Below, piece after piece: positions 14,020-25,391 of a stretch of DNA of 64,000 nucleotides (its first letter is position 1; every line of letters begins with the position of its first letter). A model generated the notes under the pieces. The model was not told the DNA's origin and did no database searches. It saw only the letters and a program-made list of their open reading frames with translations. The DNA is taken from assembly GCF_040939455.1 (NCBI RefSeq), contig NC_134109.1:57502001-57566000 (forward strand). Direction: 5' to 3'. This stretch comes from Microcebus murinus (Eukaryota > Chordata > Mammalia > Primates > Cheirogaleidae). A program made the position numbers and the translations under genes.

Positions 14020-15070
14020 GGCATTAATTCACTCAATAGATATTTATTTAATGGATACTATGTGCCAGGCACTTTTGTAGGAGATATAGCCAGGGCTAGT
14101 TTTTAGCTGGTATGTACAAGTACAGCCATTCAAATTTTTGACAGCTGGCATCTGTTCTGATTGGTCAGAAGAACAATCTTTGACTTAGTGAATGCCAAAT
14201 ATTTTTAATACTATCAATAGATACAGAAAGTGTACAAAGTAAACAAAAATCTCTGACTTCATGGAGCTTTCACTCCTATCAAAAAAATAGATTAAAATAC
14301 CACAAATAAACAAAATATATACTTTGTAAGATGTTGACAAGTACTTCAGAGATAAATCAGGGAAGGGGACCGAGAAAATGCTGATAGGGGTATGCTATTG
14401 AAATATAGAACAGGTTAGTTAGGGAACCCTCACTGGCAGACAGCATTTGAATAGACTTGAAGAAGATAAAAATTGAGTTGTATTCATATTTGGGGGAAGA
14501 GTGTTCCTTGGAAGTAGGAATAGGAAGTATAAGGCCCTGAGACATAAGCTTGCCTGGTGTTGGAGGAACGGCAAGAGGATAGTACATCTAAAGTGCAGTA
14601 TTATATTATATAAGGGGAGGGTCAGACCAAGACATCTTGTAGATTTATCTCTGAGTGCAATGGTAGGCCACAGTTAGAGTCTTAGCAGAGGAGTAATGTA
14701 ATCTAACTTATATTTTAATAGGATCATTCTGAAAGCTGTGCTAAGAATAAAGAATAGCAAGGACAGAAATAGGAGACCATTAGGAGGCTTCTGTAATAAT
14801 TTAAGCAAGAGGTGATAGAGGCTTAGAAGACAGCAGTAGCAAAAAAAGTGGTGACAAGTGGCTAAATTTTTGATATGTACTAAAAGTAGAAGCTGAGAAA
14901 ATTTGTTTACAGATAAGATGTGCAATGTAAGGGAAAGAGAGGAGTCAAGACTAACTTCAACAATTTTAGCCAAAGCCAATGGTAAGATAAAAGGTTCTTT
15001 TCAGATAGTTTGGAGAATGAACAAGTTTGGAAAGTTAGAGCAGGAGACCAAGTAGCCAGGGGATAAGGAG
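14020..15070 (-). mobile_element. L2 LINE, 3' kilobase
   Basis: A long, collinear reverse-complement match to the L2 3' end. The 3' terminus is on the left ('actatgtgccaggcac'). Then come 'tcatggagctttcac', 'agagtgttccttgg', 'gaggagtaatgtaatctaac' and 'gaggagtcaag' on the right. Coding frames are gone. This is one of the clearest L2 copies in the window. Confidence 0.85.
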
Positions 15071-15417
15071 TTGGGAAGGATGATTAGCAGAACACAGAGG
15101 ATTTCTTTGGTTAGTAAAACTGTTCTGCATACTATAATTACTACCTGACATTATACACTTATTTAAACCCACTGAATGTACAACACCAAGTGAACCCCAA
15201 AGTAAAATATGGACTTTTGGTTATAACGATGTGTCAGTGTAGGTTCATTGACTATAAAATATGTGGTGTTCTGGTGCAAGATGTTGATAGTAGGGGAGGC
15301 TGTGTGTGTGTGTAGTGGCAGCGGGTATATGAGAACTCTCTGTACCTTCTGATCAATTTTTATGTAAACCTAAAACTGCTCTAAAAAGCAAAGTCTACAT
15401 TTTTTAAAAAAGAAACA

Positions 15418-15744
15418 GGCCGGGCATGGTGGCTCATGCCTGTAATCCTAGCACTGTGGGAAGCCGAGGGAGGAGGATTCAGCTTAGGAGTTCGAGACCA
15501 GCCTGAGCAAGAGCAAGACCCAGTCTCTACTAAAAATAGAAAGAAATGAGCTAGACAACTAAAAAAATATATTAAAAAAATCAGCCAGGCATGGTGAGCA
15601 CATGCCTGTAGTCCCAGCTACTTGGGAGGCTGAGGCAGCAGCATTACCTGAGCCCAGGAGTTTGAGGTTGCTGTGAGCTAGGCTGACGTCACGGCACTTT
15701 GGCCTGGGCAACAGAGTAAGACTCTGTCTCAAAAAAAAAAAAAA
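15418..15744 (+). mobile_element. Strepsirrhine dimeric Alu
   Basis: This is a full dimer starting 'ggccgggcatggtggctca', with the 'gagcaagagcaagacc' left-arm motif, a long T/A-rich linker, a 'ggctgacgtcacggc' right-arm segment and a short A tail. Several CpGs survive, so it is moderately young. Confidence 0.95.
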
Positions 15745-17497
15745 GAATGTAATTGTTTCATTTAAAATTTTTATAAATTTAAAAAATATATATAGAAAAA
15801 GAATAAACAATTAGTTACATGATCCATGGAAATATTTATACTTTAGAATTAGGTAGAAAAAGAGACACCAGCAATCAAAACTAAGAAGAAAATGAAAGAA
15901 GAGAAAAGCGATAAGCATAAAGTAATAGAAAACTGTATGTGTTTCAAGGGGGAGGGAACCAGTAAGATTGAAATGTGTTATTCTTAGGTTGATAGGGATG
16001 TTGAGTAAAATAATGAATAATAAGTATCACAGGTTTATTAACCAACAGAGGTCACTTATCTAAGAAAGATTTGCTTTCACTGGAATTACACTGGAAAACT
16101 CCAACTGTAGGAGGCTAACAGTGTGTGAGAAAGAGTAAATTAATAAATGAAAAAGGAAAGAAAGGCAGTGTATATGAAATTTCTTATCAAGTTTGTTGTC
16201 TGAATATTTATGGCTAATCTAAATTCATTTAAAATAAATTAAATGTCCAAAAATGTGTTCTTGAAGAAATCAAATTTTTAACATAAGTGGATAAAATTTA
16301 TTTTAAATGAGAAAAAATGTTTTCTTTTTTAAAGTAACTCTCAGGGTATATACTATTATCACTCTAATTCAGTCCCTTAACCTATTGGTACCACTGTATT
16401 TTACTTGTTATTAGGGAAAATTGAAAACATAAAAACAGGAGAAACAGTGCCATTTCTAGCAAATTTAGCTAGTGTAATTCCATGTGACTCCAAAAAGAAT
16501 ACTTATAAATGATCATCAAAAATCTATTCTTACACTATATCATAAGCATAATTTAGAAAGAATTTTCTGGTTATTAGAATAAACAAAGACATTATTATTT
16601 GAATGACACTAGATTATTAAAAAGTATTTCTGTGTATGGTAACTGATTTTGCCATAATCATCACTTTGAAAAGTTGTATGTAATATACGACCATTAACTT
16701 TGATTTTTTTTCTCCAAATATATCTCTAGAACTATTTCCTTTAGGAATTTCAGTATAATTCAATGAAAGAAAATATGAACTTTACAGTTCCTGTCCTATT
16801 CAAATTTACCTTAATTAGTGATATGAATAATTGTACTATTTATAATAAAATGGTAGAAATATTGGCATACTGAAAGCTTCTGGAGACAGTGATCTTTTAA
16901 AAAATTGTTTCTAATGCTCATTTAGATACTAAATATTAAATCAGTTAATAAACAAAAAATGATACTTATAAATGAGTTGTAAAAGATAAGTATATTGCTC
17001 AGAAAGAAGACAAACTGCTTACTCACCATATAGCGTGGTAATCAACTTATCATCCATCACTTATATGGCAACTTACAGATTGAGTTGATGAGAGAATTTA
17101 AAAAAATTAATTCTTCCTCCTATCCTCACTCTACCAAGAATTTAAGCTGGCTTAGATAATGGATAAAGTTACAAAGGATGAAAAGACAATAGAAAAATCT
17201 GAGACTTTTGTAAAAAAAGATGAGCAACTAGAGAAGATTTTAATATATTCATCAGGATTAAAAATGTAGTTACGTTTACATATTATTTTAAATTAGTTAG
17301 TCTACAGAGATTTCTATTTTATGGGGGTTTGGTTTTTGTTTTGAACTTCCACATCTCTTCTGGTCTACTACTTACTTCCTTCCACTTTTAAAAGAAATGT
17401 TCATCTATTTCTCTCCATAAATAGTAGCTGCCATTTGATTAAATTGAACAGAAACACACAACCAGAATGCCACAATAAAGACCATGAATTTTTATTT
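15745..17497. other. Noncoding, no gene or clear repeat
   Basis: AT-rich unique sequence. No frame, splice-site pair or repeat boundary stood out. Confidence 0.5.
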
Positions 17498-17511
17498 CAG
17501 ATCCCATTTTA

Positions 17512-17674
17512 TTTATTTGTTTGTTTGTTTGCAGAGACAGGGTTTGTTGGTTTGTTTGTAGAGATAGGGTCTTGCTGTTGCCCAGGCTGGCCTCAAACCC
17601 CTGGCATCAAGCAATCCTTCCACCTAGGCCTCCCAAAGTGCTGAGATTACAGGCATGAGCCACTGTACTGGCCT
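17512..17674 (-). mobile_element. Truncated Alu-type SINE with 14-bp TSD
   Basis: The plus strand shows a (TTTG)n-type tail complement, then 'gagatagggtcttgc', 'caggctggcctcaaa' and 'caaagtgctgagattacagg', ending at 'gtactggcct'. A perfect 14-bp duplication 'cagatcccatttta' at 17498-17511 and 17675-17688 brackets it exactly. It is a single-arm insertion of about 163 bp with an unusually repetitive tail. Confidence 0.9.
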
Positions 17675-17689
17675 CAGATCCCATTTTAA

Positions 17690-19013
17690 ATGGAAATAGC
17701 CATATCACATTGAGCACATGAAATCTATCCCCTAACATCGATACTAAGTTAGTACACATTATGGAAGCTGCCTTTCAATGTTGTTTTCTATTTTGCAAGT
17801 ATAGATTTTAAAAATGATTATACTTCATTTTCATAAAATACTAAATTCCTCGGAGGTAATTAACAAGAATCACAGTAATCTATAATTTGTCCCTTTCTCA
17901 GTTATTGTTCTGCTCTATCCATCTAAAAATTCAATAGAAGTAAGAGAAAGCACATTAAACAATAATAACAAAGCTATTATAAGCCCACAACTAAGAATTT
18001 CAAAATGAAGCTATATAAATTTTGTGGAAAAATTGACTTCTACCAAATTTTATACTACTTGGACAGATTAAAAGTATTTTCCACATTAAAATGTCACAAT
18101 TTTCTTCAATTTTGGTAGATGATTTTGGCTTAGTAAGTTAAACTGCTAATGCCATAATATTACTCTGTAACCCACAGCAAAAAATGAATTTAAGACAACA
18201 AAGTACAATACAATCTTCTTGGTGGCAAATCTTTCCTTACTGCACAATAAAAACAATGATGAATCTTTTCTGTTTCCCATGGATTTTCTTTTTTCAATCT
18301 GTTAATGAGAACGCAAGCACCTTGAAGGTAGAAACCACTACCATGTCACATTATACTAGGAACTGGAACAAAGACAAAGAGTAGAGTGGGAAGTCACAAG
18401 GATCTGAAGAAAAAATATAATTAGTAGAATTGAAATAATGTCCTTTTTCATGATTATTGGATCTCTATTACAAGGAGATTAAACTCCTTGTCATGAAATG
18501 TACAGTTCACTCGTTTCAAGTTATAGTTAAATTTATTATCTTTCTTCCTCTTTTGTTGTAACATTCTAAGTACTCCTTCATTTACCAAACATATCCACAT
18601 ATTATTCAAGAAGTGTCAGTTCTGTGGTTGACTAAAACTACAAGTCATTTAACAAAATTATTATAATAAATATCGATGCAAAGCAAAGGCCCGTGATTTA
18701 ATTTTTTCTTTTAGTATGGTTACTTTTTATTAACTACAAAAGGTAATAATATAAAAACAGAATAAACATGTACCAAAAGTTATTAATATACCAGCACTCA
18801 AAATTCAGAAAATATGTTGTTTTCATGTACACATACATGAAATAAAATAATACCATAACAGAAGGGTGCTGTATCTGTGTTTAAAGAAGGGGTTGTTGGC
18901 AAACACCACAGCTCACTTCTGCTGAAATGTACACAACTGATATATGCAGCACAGAAAGCTGGCACCAAGGGCTTACAACCTTAATTTGCCTGCAAGAAGG
19001 AATGGAGATTTAC
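17690..19013. other. Noncoding, probable intron
   Basis: Unique AT-rich sequence next to the coiled-coil exon and, on the minus strand, downstream of its donor. No other exon was recognised here. A 66-codon plus-strand frame at 18184 has no supporting features. Confidence 0.5.
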
Positions 19014-19121
19014 CTTCAGAGCACGTTCTTGATTGTTTTCAGCAGTCAGATGTCTCATGTTGTTTGCTGAAGTCTGGTTCTGCTCTTTCAGATGATGAAG
19101 CTCCTGCTCTAGCCGTTTGCA
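19014..19121 (-). CDS. Internal exon of an unidentified coiled-coil protein gene
   Basis: On the minus strand 36 codons run between a polypyrimidine acceptor ('ttcttcccctgcggcag') and a consensus donor ('AAG|gtaaat'). The exon is 108 bp and phase 0 at both ends, so it is symmetric and could be skipped without a frameshift. The peptide begins CKRLEQELHHLKEQNQTS and ends NNQERALK. It is rich in E, Q, K, L and N with hydrophobic residues at heptad-like spacing, as in a two-stranded coiled coil. The flanking codons (a run ending in PLRQ before, VNLHSF after) belong to intron and terminate soon. I do not recognise the parent gene; centrosomal, Golgi or trafficking coiled-coil proteins are possible but unproven. 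A fragment of a processed pseudogene is less likely, because splice signals bound both sides. Confidence 0.7.
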
Positions 19122-21364
19122 CTGCCGCAGGGGAAGAATCCCATTAAGTAAAGGAGTTATAGCATTTTTTTCACTGAGCCACACGAATTAACGTAAATAA
19201 TATCATTGTATTCTCTATAAGACAAGGGTTTTTTTGAAACAAGAATGGTAAAAGTAATGTTAAATGCAAACAAAATAAAACTGTTTATAGTTTTCTGGTA
19301 ATTCAATTACAATTTTCAGTTAGTTTTTTGCTAATCTAAATATTATGATACAAATCATAAAAATACTTACTTTCATAAAATTAAGGTTAAACTATATTTA
19401 AAACCATTTTCTTCTCTAACCAAATGGTTCAGATTATCTATCTGTGGAATAAAAGCATGCTTCTAAAAAGCATGCTTCTAGATTGTAAATAAACTACAAT
19501 ATGATATTCTAGGATCAATTTTATCAATATTTTAAAATAAAAATTATAAAATATACATTCAGAGATATTTCAGATTTTTAGAAATATCTGAACAAACAAT
19601 TTTATCAGGAAAAAACCAACAACCAGGGTGCCACAAGACTTGGAAACAGATAAAGAGTTGAGTGTTTTTACAATTTCTCCTGTTTTGAATAAATCTCACT
19701 TTTAATTAAACAAGTGATAACATGTGAAATAACACTTTCACCTACTTAGAATACAAGTAGAGTATGAGAGAACAAAAGCAAAAAAGTAAAAAATAAATTA
19801 TAAGTAAAAGTATAAATGGGCTAATAGAAGTATGTATGTCCAAAAAATTATTAAAATATCTTGTAATTTGAATATAAGATTTCAATATGAATATATAAAA
19901 CATTTTACACAATAGTTACACATGCTATAAAATGATATGCTGCAAATCAGGACAATATGAGATTGGTTAAAGGAATAAAGTGCTCAACCCATCTTTTAGG
20001 ACAAAGTTAAAAATCGCTCCTTAATTTATCTATTTTTAAATTAGGATATTTAAGTAATAACCAATGAGTACACATATTGATTTAAGATGTGGACAAAGTT
20101 CTTTCTAGATTATTTAACAAATGGCTACTTGTCATAATGAATCAAAAATCATTAATTATGATACAATCAAGATGTAGCTGTAATCCAAATTGGCATTTCT
20201 TACTACTCAAAGGTTGATTTCTTTTGCTTATCTTAACATTATGTAACCTGTATCAATATTCCCCAACTTCGAGTAATATACAAATCCTTCTAATAGAAAA
20301 AGTTACATCATATTCCTGATACTTCAATTGCATTATGATGTTTATACACAAATATAAAATTGAGTATAGACATCTCATGCATATATGCATATATAATACA
20401 ATTATAAAACAAAAACACATTTATATATAAAAAATAACCACAAAATCAAGACATTTCAAATTAATATTAATTTACCAGATAGTTTTGTTGAAGCCAAATT
20501 CTGCAAATATGATAGTCTCTATCAGTGGCAGATCCTTTTATATTGTCATGCTCATTCTACCATGTGCTGTATGACAACTTTAAATTCATCTATCACATTT
20601 TTTAAAAAACATCATGTGAAACCTTTGTGACATGTATCATTTGGCTTTATTTGGAGGGGACACATGATCTATAAACTTTGTCTCTGTTCCATTTTAGCCT
20701 TAACAATCAAAATATTTGGTCATAATGCAAATAAAACACAAATATGTTTAGTGAAAACACAAATCATGAGCCCCCAAAATGAGGAAGACATAGCAGCAAA
20801 TGAGACAATAGACAGATTCTCTACTAGAATTATCCTTCACACGTTCAATTAATCTAATACAGAATTATTTAGATAAATATTAAAAATGTAATGACTAAAT
20901 ATGATCTGAAATGTAAGGTAGATTATTTTGGTTATGGGAAAAAAAGAATGTTTCATGGAGCAGATGACATCTGAGTCTGGTGTGTTTAGGTACATAATTT
21001 TGTAAGCCAAAAATGAAGAAAAAATATATAAGAAGAGGAATGATGGTGGAAAGAGAGATATATCTGGAGTGAGTGAAGAAGCATGGTCAAGAGTTGTCTG
21101 ACCACCTATTCTTTTTATTCCAAGGAAACTAGAAATGACACATGAAAAGAAATTTTTCTCATCTACATGATACAAAAATAAAAAGAGAATTCATTCATCT
21201 TGCTCTAGAAATAAATGTTGAGTTTATTTTCACTTCTTTATAAGGTTTAAATTTAACATTGACCCAGGTAGGATGCAAACTTTCTCAACCAAAGAATAGC
21301 TTTGCAGTTAGTAAAAATATATATAAATGTTCCTGTCAAATACATATTTGTGATTTATATTTAA
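19122..21364. other. Noncoding, probable intron upstream of the coiled-coil exon
   Basis: AT-rich sequence without supported genes. Positions 20930-21130 faintly resemble a reverse-strand L2-type 3' region, but not strongly enough to call. Confidence 0.5.
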
Positions 21365-21387
21365 ATATATTTAAGGTTGGAGGAGAA

Positions 21388-21804
21388 TCAAGATGGCGGA
21401 CGAGAAACACTGCCAGAAAAAGTGTTTCTGCAGAAAAGACAGATTCTAGCAGAAATTAGAAAAAAGAAGCAAGAAGGCGAGCATACAGCAGATGAGGGCC
21501 GGAAGCAGGGGTACCTGAGACCCCGGGAGACTGCATGGGAGGAGGCTGCGGAGGAGAACTGGAAGCTGAGACCGCCTGAGCAGCCCGGAGACCAGCGGGA
21601 AGGGTAGGTGGATAAATCACCTTCCCCTTCCCCTGCATTTGGGACTGCTGGTGGGCTCCCCAGTGGGTGGAGAGACCTGTGGACACCAGCCCAGAGACGG
21701 CCGCCGCCAGCTAGCAGTGAGCCTGTAGTGGACACGGCACCAGACTCCCAAATCCCTCGGGGCACCTCCGTGTGCACAGACCCGAGCCGCGCGGCAGGCG
21801 CCAT
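21388..21804 (-). other. Antisense open frame at the L1-A 5' end (ORF0-like position)
   Basis: A 138-codon minus-strand frame starting MAPAARLGS overlaps the first 430 bp of the element. It has a homologous frame in L1-B (59179-59553, also starting MAPAARLGS after five extra residues). The frames diverge after an indel near the shared 'AVPNAGEG' segment, and L1-B continues the older frame in another ORF (59094-59591). Human L1 carries an antisense ORF0 in a similar place. Whether this frame is used is unknown, and GC-rich sequence gives long frames by chance. Confidence 0.3.
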
Positions 21805-21841
21805 ATTGCCTCCTTCTCCCCTCCGCCACCCCTACCTGCGG

Positions 21842-22537
21842 CTACCCAGAGAGACAATACAGCCACCGGCTGGGGTCACCTCCAGGGAACAGGACCTTCC
21901 CTTTTGGGATCCTACAGATGACTAAGGGGAACTCAGACTGTAAGCTCCCTACCCGCCAGCTCTCCCAGATGCTGCTGTCATGGTGTTCCCAGGAGAACGG
22001 TGCCGACTCAGAGGCTGAGAGACACAGACACAGCTTGGGCTCCCTGTGGGTGAATTTGGACCAGAACTCCTCTCCCTGGTGGGGATACAGTTTGAACTCT
22101 GGGACCCAGAGATCGGAACTGCAGACCAGATCCCCTGCACCGAGGGCTAGCATTGCCCAGGGCACAGAAGGGATATTTGTGAACAGCCTGCTGAGGTGTG
22201 TGTGCCTCCAGGGGCGGATCAGCGTCCTAGAGGGCAACCCTCTCACCAAAGGGAGGCTGTACGCCCAGCCCAGGTGGCGTTCCTGCGCAGGGAACCTCCC
22301 TGCTGGCATCAAAATCCGGGGAGGCTTGGTGGCATGTGGTCTGGCCTGCTGGCAGAGGCCCAGGAGTAGCTGCGGAGTTGGGGAGGGTGGAAAGAAGCGA
22401 GGCCCGCTCCAGACTACGGGTCTCAGACAGCCCCACCCCCACAAGCAGACTTTCTGGCTGAGCGGGACCATTTCAGCCCCGCCCTGACAGCTTTTCCTGG
22501 AAGCAGAGAACAGAACTTTGATCCCTGCTAATGGCAT
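21842..22537 (-). other. Long antisense open frame in the L1-A 5'UTR
   Basis: This 231-codon minus-strand frame matches a 210-codon frame in L1-B (59652-60284) over almost its full length, starting near the shared VLFSASRKSCQGG. The initiating ATGs differ between the two copies, which argues against a conserved start. No domain is recognised. A sense frame covers the same bases. Confidence 0.3.
21918..22487 (+). other. Long sense open frame in the L1-A 5'UTR
   Basis: A 189-codon plus-strand frame upstream of ORF1 aligns with the last ~187 codons of a 237-codon frame in L1-B (59503-60216). By eye there are no gaps, and both end at the same TGA. Shared blocks include CSQENGADSEAERHR and GGLVACGLACWQRPRSS. 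The A-copy ATG is CTG in B. Either it is an accidental open frame in a slowly diverging leader or an upstream ORF; the sequence alone does not decide. Confidence 0.3.
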
Positions 22538-22813
22538 TGGTGGTGCCTGAGGGCAGGCTTACCCAACCCAGCTCCGCCCAGAACAAGAGATGAAAAAAGG
22601 ACACAAAAACAACAGCATAGCCTGTTCCTCCAAGCAAGCGCCACCTACTGACAGGGACAGCATCCTGCACAGCCTTTTCACCGCACTCACTGACTCATTA
22701 TACAGGGAGTGGTCGAATCTCACCCACAGACACCACCTAACGGCTCAGAAACTAAACAAGGTGTGTGAATACCCAAACAAAAACCTAAAGGAAAGAAACA
22801 ACAACTGATCGAC

Positions 22814-23815
22814 ATGGGAAGAAATCAGCGAAGGAACTCAGGAAATATGAAGAACCAAACGGAAACCACACCCCCAAAGAGGAGCACCAGCCCCCTAGAA
22901 ACGGACACCAACCAAAATCAGGCAATCAAAATGACAGAAGAGGAATTTCGTATGTGGATCATAAGAACACTCACCGACCTGCAACAACAACTCAATAACC
23001 AACACAAAGAAACCACAAAAAGCCTCCAGGACCTAGAACAAAAGTTCACTAAAGAAATAGACACAATTAAGAAAAGTTTAACCAAACTCCTGGAAATGAA
23101 AAATCAATTCAAGGAACTACAAAATATAGTAGAAAGTGTCAAGAACAGGGTAGACCAAACAGAAGAAAGAATCTCAGAGTTTGAAGATAACAACCTCCAA
23201 CTAAATGAAACCATCACAGAGATAGAGCAGTGAAACAAGAAAAAAGAGCAAAGCCTACAAGAGATGTGGGATTATGTGAAGAAACCTAATGTGAGGGTCA
23301 TAATAGGGTTACCAGAAGGGGAAGAGGACAACACCCAAGGGTTGGACAAGCTATTTAAAGATATAATAGAGGAAAATTTCCCAGGCCTTGCTCAAAACCT
23401 CGATATACAAGTTCAAGAAGCTCAGAGGACCCCTGGGAGATTCAATGCAAACAGGAAGACGTCACGACATGCAGTCATCAGACTGACCAAAATATCAACT
23501 AAAGAGGCCCTTCTAAGAGCTGTAAGAGGAAAGAAGCAAATAACATACAAGGGAAAGCCAATTTGAATAACACCAGACTTCTCTAATGAGACTTTACAAG
23601 CAAGGAGAGACTGGGGCCCCATTCTCACTCTTTTGAAACAAAACAATGCCCAGCCTAGAATATTATTCCCTGCAAAACTAAGCTTCATCTATGAAGGAGA
23701 AATAAAGACATTCTCAGACAAGCAAAGCCTCAGAGAATTCACCAAGACAAGACCAGCCCTACAAAAAGTACTCAAAACACTGTTACGCACGGAATACCAT
23801 AATAAAAACTCATGA
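22814..23815 (+). pseudogene. L1-A ORF1 (RNA-binding chaperone), two nonsense codons
   Basis: ORF1p is the trimeric RNA-binding chaperone of the L1 particle. The frame runs 333 codons from ATGGGAAGAAAT and stays in phase throughout. It is interrupted by TGA at 23231-23233 (AGA, Arg, in L1-B) and TGA at 23564-23566 (CGA, Arg, in L1-B; a typical CpG decay). In order: a basic N-terminal segment, a long coiled coil (about residues 50-140, 'MKNQFKELQN'), the RRM region ('NVRVIIGLPEGEEDN'), and a C-terminal domain with FNANRKTSRHAVIRL and REFTKTRPALQ. It is otherwise well preserved, consistent with recent loss. Confidence 0.9.
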
Positions 23816-23905
23816 ATATAAAAACAACCAAAACCCAAAGATTAAAGGCCAGATAATACAATGGCTTAAGAGAGAAATCAAAGCAACAACATCAAACCCA
23901 ACAGA

Positions 23906-25234
23906 ATGAACAGTAATCTACCTTACTTATCAGTTCTCTCAATAAATGTGAATGGCTTAAAGTCTCCACTCAAGAGACATAGGCTGGCTGAATGGATAAG
24001 AAAATACAGGCCAAGTATATGCTGTCTTCAGGAAACACATCTAACCTGCAAGGATGCATATAGACTAAAAGTAAAAGGGAGGAGATCAGTATTCCAAGCA
24101 AGTGGAAGCCAAAAGAAGGCTGGCGTGGCAGTTCTAATTTCAGACGATTTAGGTTTTAAACCAACAAAAGTAGTGAAAGACAAAGACGGTCATTATATAA
24201 TGGTGAAGGGCACACTTCAACAAGAAGAGATAACAATTTTAAATATATATGCACCCAACTTAGGTGCACCCAGTTTCATAAAGCAAACCTTACTGGATCT
24301 AAGCAAATGATTAATAGCAACTCCATAATCACCGGAGATTTCAACACCCCACTGACGGCACGAGACAGATCCTCCAAACAGAAAATTAATAAAGAAATAA
24401 TGGTCTTAAACAAAACCTTGGAACAATTGGGTCTGACTGACATCTACAGGACATTCTACCCAAAATCCACGGAATATACGTTCTTCTCATCAGCTCACGG
24501 GACATTCTCTAAGATTGAACATATCCTAGGACACATAGTAAATCTCAAGCAATTTAAAAAAATAGAAATCATACCATGTACCTTCTCAGATCATAGTGGA
24601 ATAAAAGTAGAAATCAACCCTAACAGAAACTCACATTTCTACACAAAATCGTGGAATTTAAACAACCTCCTACTAAATGATTACTTCATAAATGAAGAAA
24701 TCAAGATGGAAATAAAAAAATTCTATACTCCTACACTGCTGGTGGGACTGCAAATTAGTTCAACCTCTGTGGAAAGCAATATGGAGATACCTTAAAGCGA
24801 TACAAGTGAATCTACCATTTGATCCAGCAATCCCATTGCTGGGCATCTACCCAAAAGATCCAATGACACTCTACAAAAAAGACACCTGCACTTGAATGTT
24901 TATAGCAGCACAATTCATAATTTCAAGGCTGTGGAAACAGCCCAAGTGCCCATCAATCCAAGAATGGATTAATAAAATGTGGTATATGTATACCATGGAG
25001 TACTATTCAGCTCTAAGAAACAATGGTGATATAGCAGATCTTATATTTTCCTGGTTAGGGCTGGAACCTATACTATTAAGTGAAGTTTCCCAAGAACAGA
25101 AAAACAAGCACCACATATACTCACTAGCAAATATGGTATTAACTGAACAGCAACTAAGTGGTCACATAGGTACTGCAGTAATAGGGTATTGGGCAGGGGG
25201 GAGGGGGGCGGGTATATACATATATAATGAGTGA
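23906..25234 (+). pseudogene. L1-A ORF2, endonuclease start joined to C-terminal end
   Basis: ORF2p normally supplies the endonuclease and reverse transcriptase. The first 134 codons are open and include the endonuclease residues N14 (SINVNG) and E43 (LQETH). A 1-bp deletion at about 24308 (a tryptophan codon in L1-B) shifts the frame. The shifted frame continues through GDFNTPL and FSDHSGI, so the catalytic Asp/Asn and His are still encoded. Near 24722 the sequence jumps to the ORF2 3' end ('actgctggtgggactgc'), which removes the rest of the endonuclease, the whole reverse transcriptase and most of the C-terminal region. The last part (24896-25234) reads in the true frame as a 112-codon tail containing KMWYMYTMEYYSALRNNGD. 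Confidence 0.9.
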
Positions 25235-25305
25235 GATGTGCACCATCTGGGGGATGGTCATGCTGGAGACTCAGACTTGTGGGGGGAGTGGGGGATATGG
25301 GCATT
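25188..25305 (+). other. G-rich tract in the L1-A 3'UTR
   Basis: Runs of four to seven G occur between 25194 and 25292 ('ggggggaggggggcggg', 'gggggatgg', 'ggggggagtggggga'). This arrangement could fold into a G-quadruplex. A G-rich polypurine segment is a known general feature of mammalian L1 3'UTRs. Folding here is inferred, not shown. Confidence 0.6.
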
Positions 25306-25391
25306 TATTGAAACCTTAAAATCTGTACCCCCATAATATGCCGAAATAAAAAAAAAAAAGAAAGAAAATATATATATATATATTTAAGGTT

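Larger units (their letters stand above)
21379..22813 (+). promoter_or_regulatory. L1-A 5'UTR with internal promoter
   Basis: This GC-rich leader holds the internal RNA polymerase II promoter of L1. At its start (21389-21399) is CAAGATGGCGG, a match to the YY1 site that sets the start point in primate L1 leaders. It keeps many CpGs, as expected of a recently inserted L1. Activity is inferred from family knowledge. Long open frames occur on both strands and are listed separately. Confidence 0.75.
21379..25377 (+). mobile_element. Young-looking L1 (L1-A), full 5'UTR, ORF2 internally deleted
   Basis: The element is bounded by a perfect 14-bp target-site duplication, 'atatatttaaggtt', at 21365-21378 and 25378-25391. 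It contains a GC-rich 5'UTR of about 1.43 kb, ORF1, a 90-bp inter-ORF spacer, the 5' fifth and 3' end of ORF2, a G-rich 3'UTR and an A tail. At about 4.0 kb it is some 2.5 kb short of a complete L1, because ORF2 jumps from the endonuclease region to its C-terminal end near 24722. It is very similar to L1-B at 59.1 kb, so both come from one recent strepsirrhine lineage. It cannot mobilise itself. Confidence 0.95.

Noticed and set aside
14674..14979. 101-codon minus-strand frame
   Set aside because: It lies wholly inside the L2 copy and does not follow the L2 protein for its whole length. It is a decayed transposon frame, not a host gene.
18470..18500. Short palindrome 'caaggag...ctccttg'
   Set aside because: Seven to eight base-pair stems are frequent by chance in 64 kb, and no functional context was found.
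20849..21175. 108-codon minus-strand frame upstream of L1-A
   Set aside because: It has low complexity, no recognisable domain or splice sites, and AT-rich composition; treated as chance.
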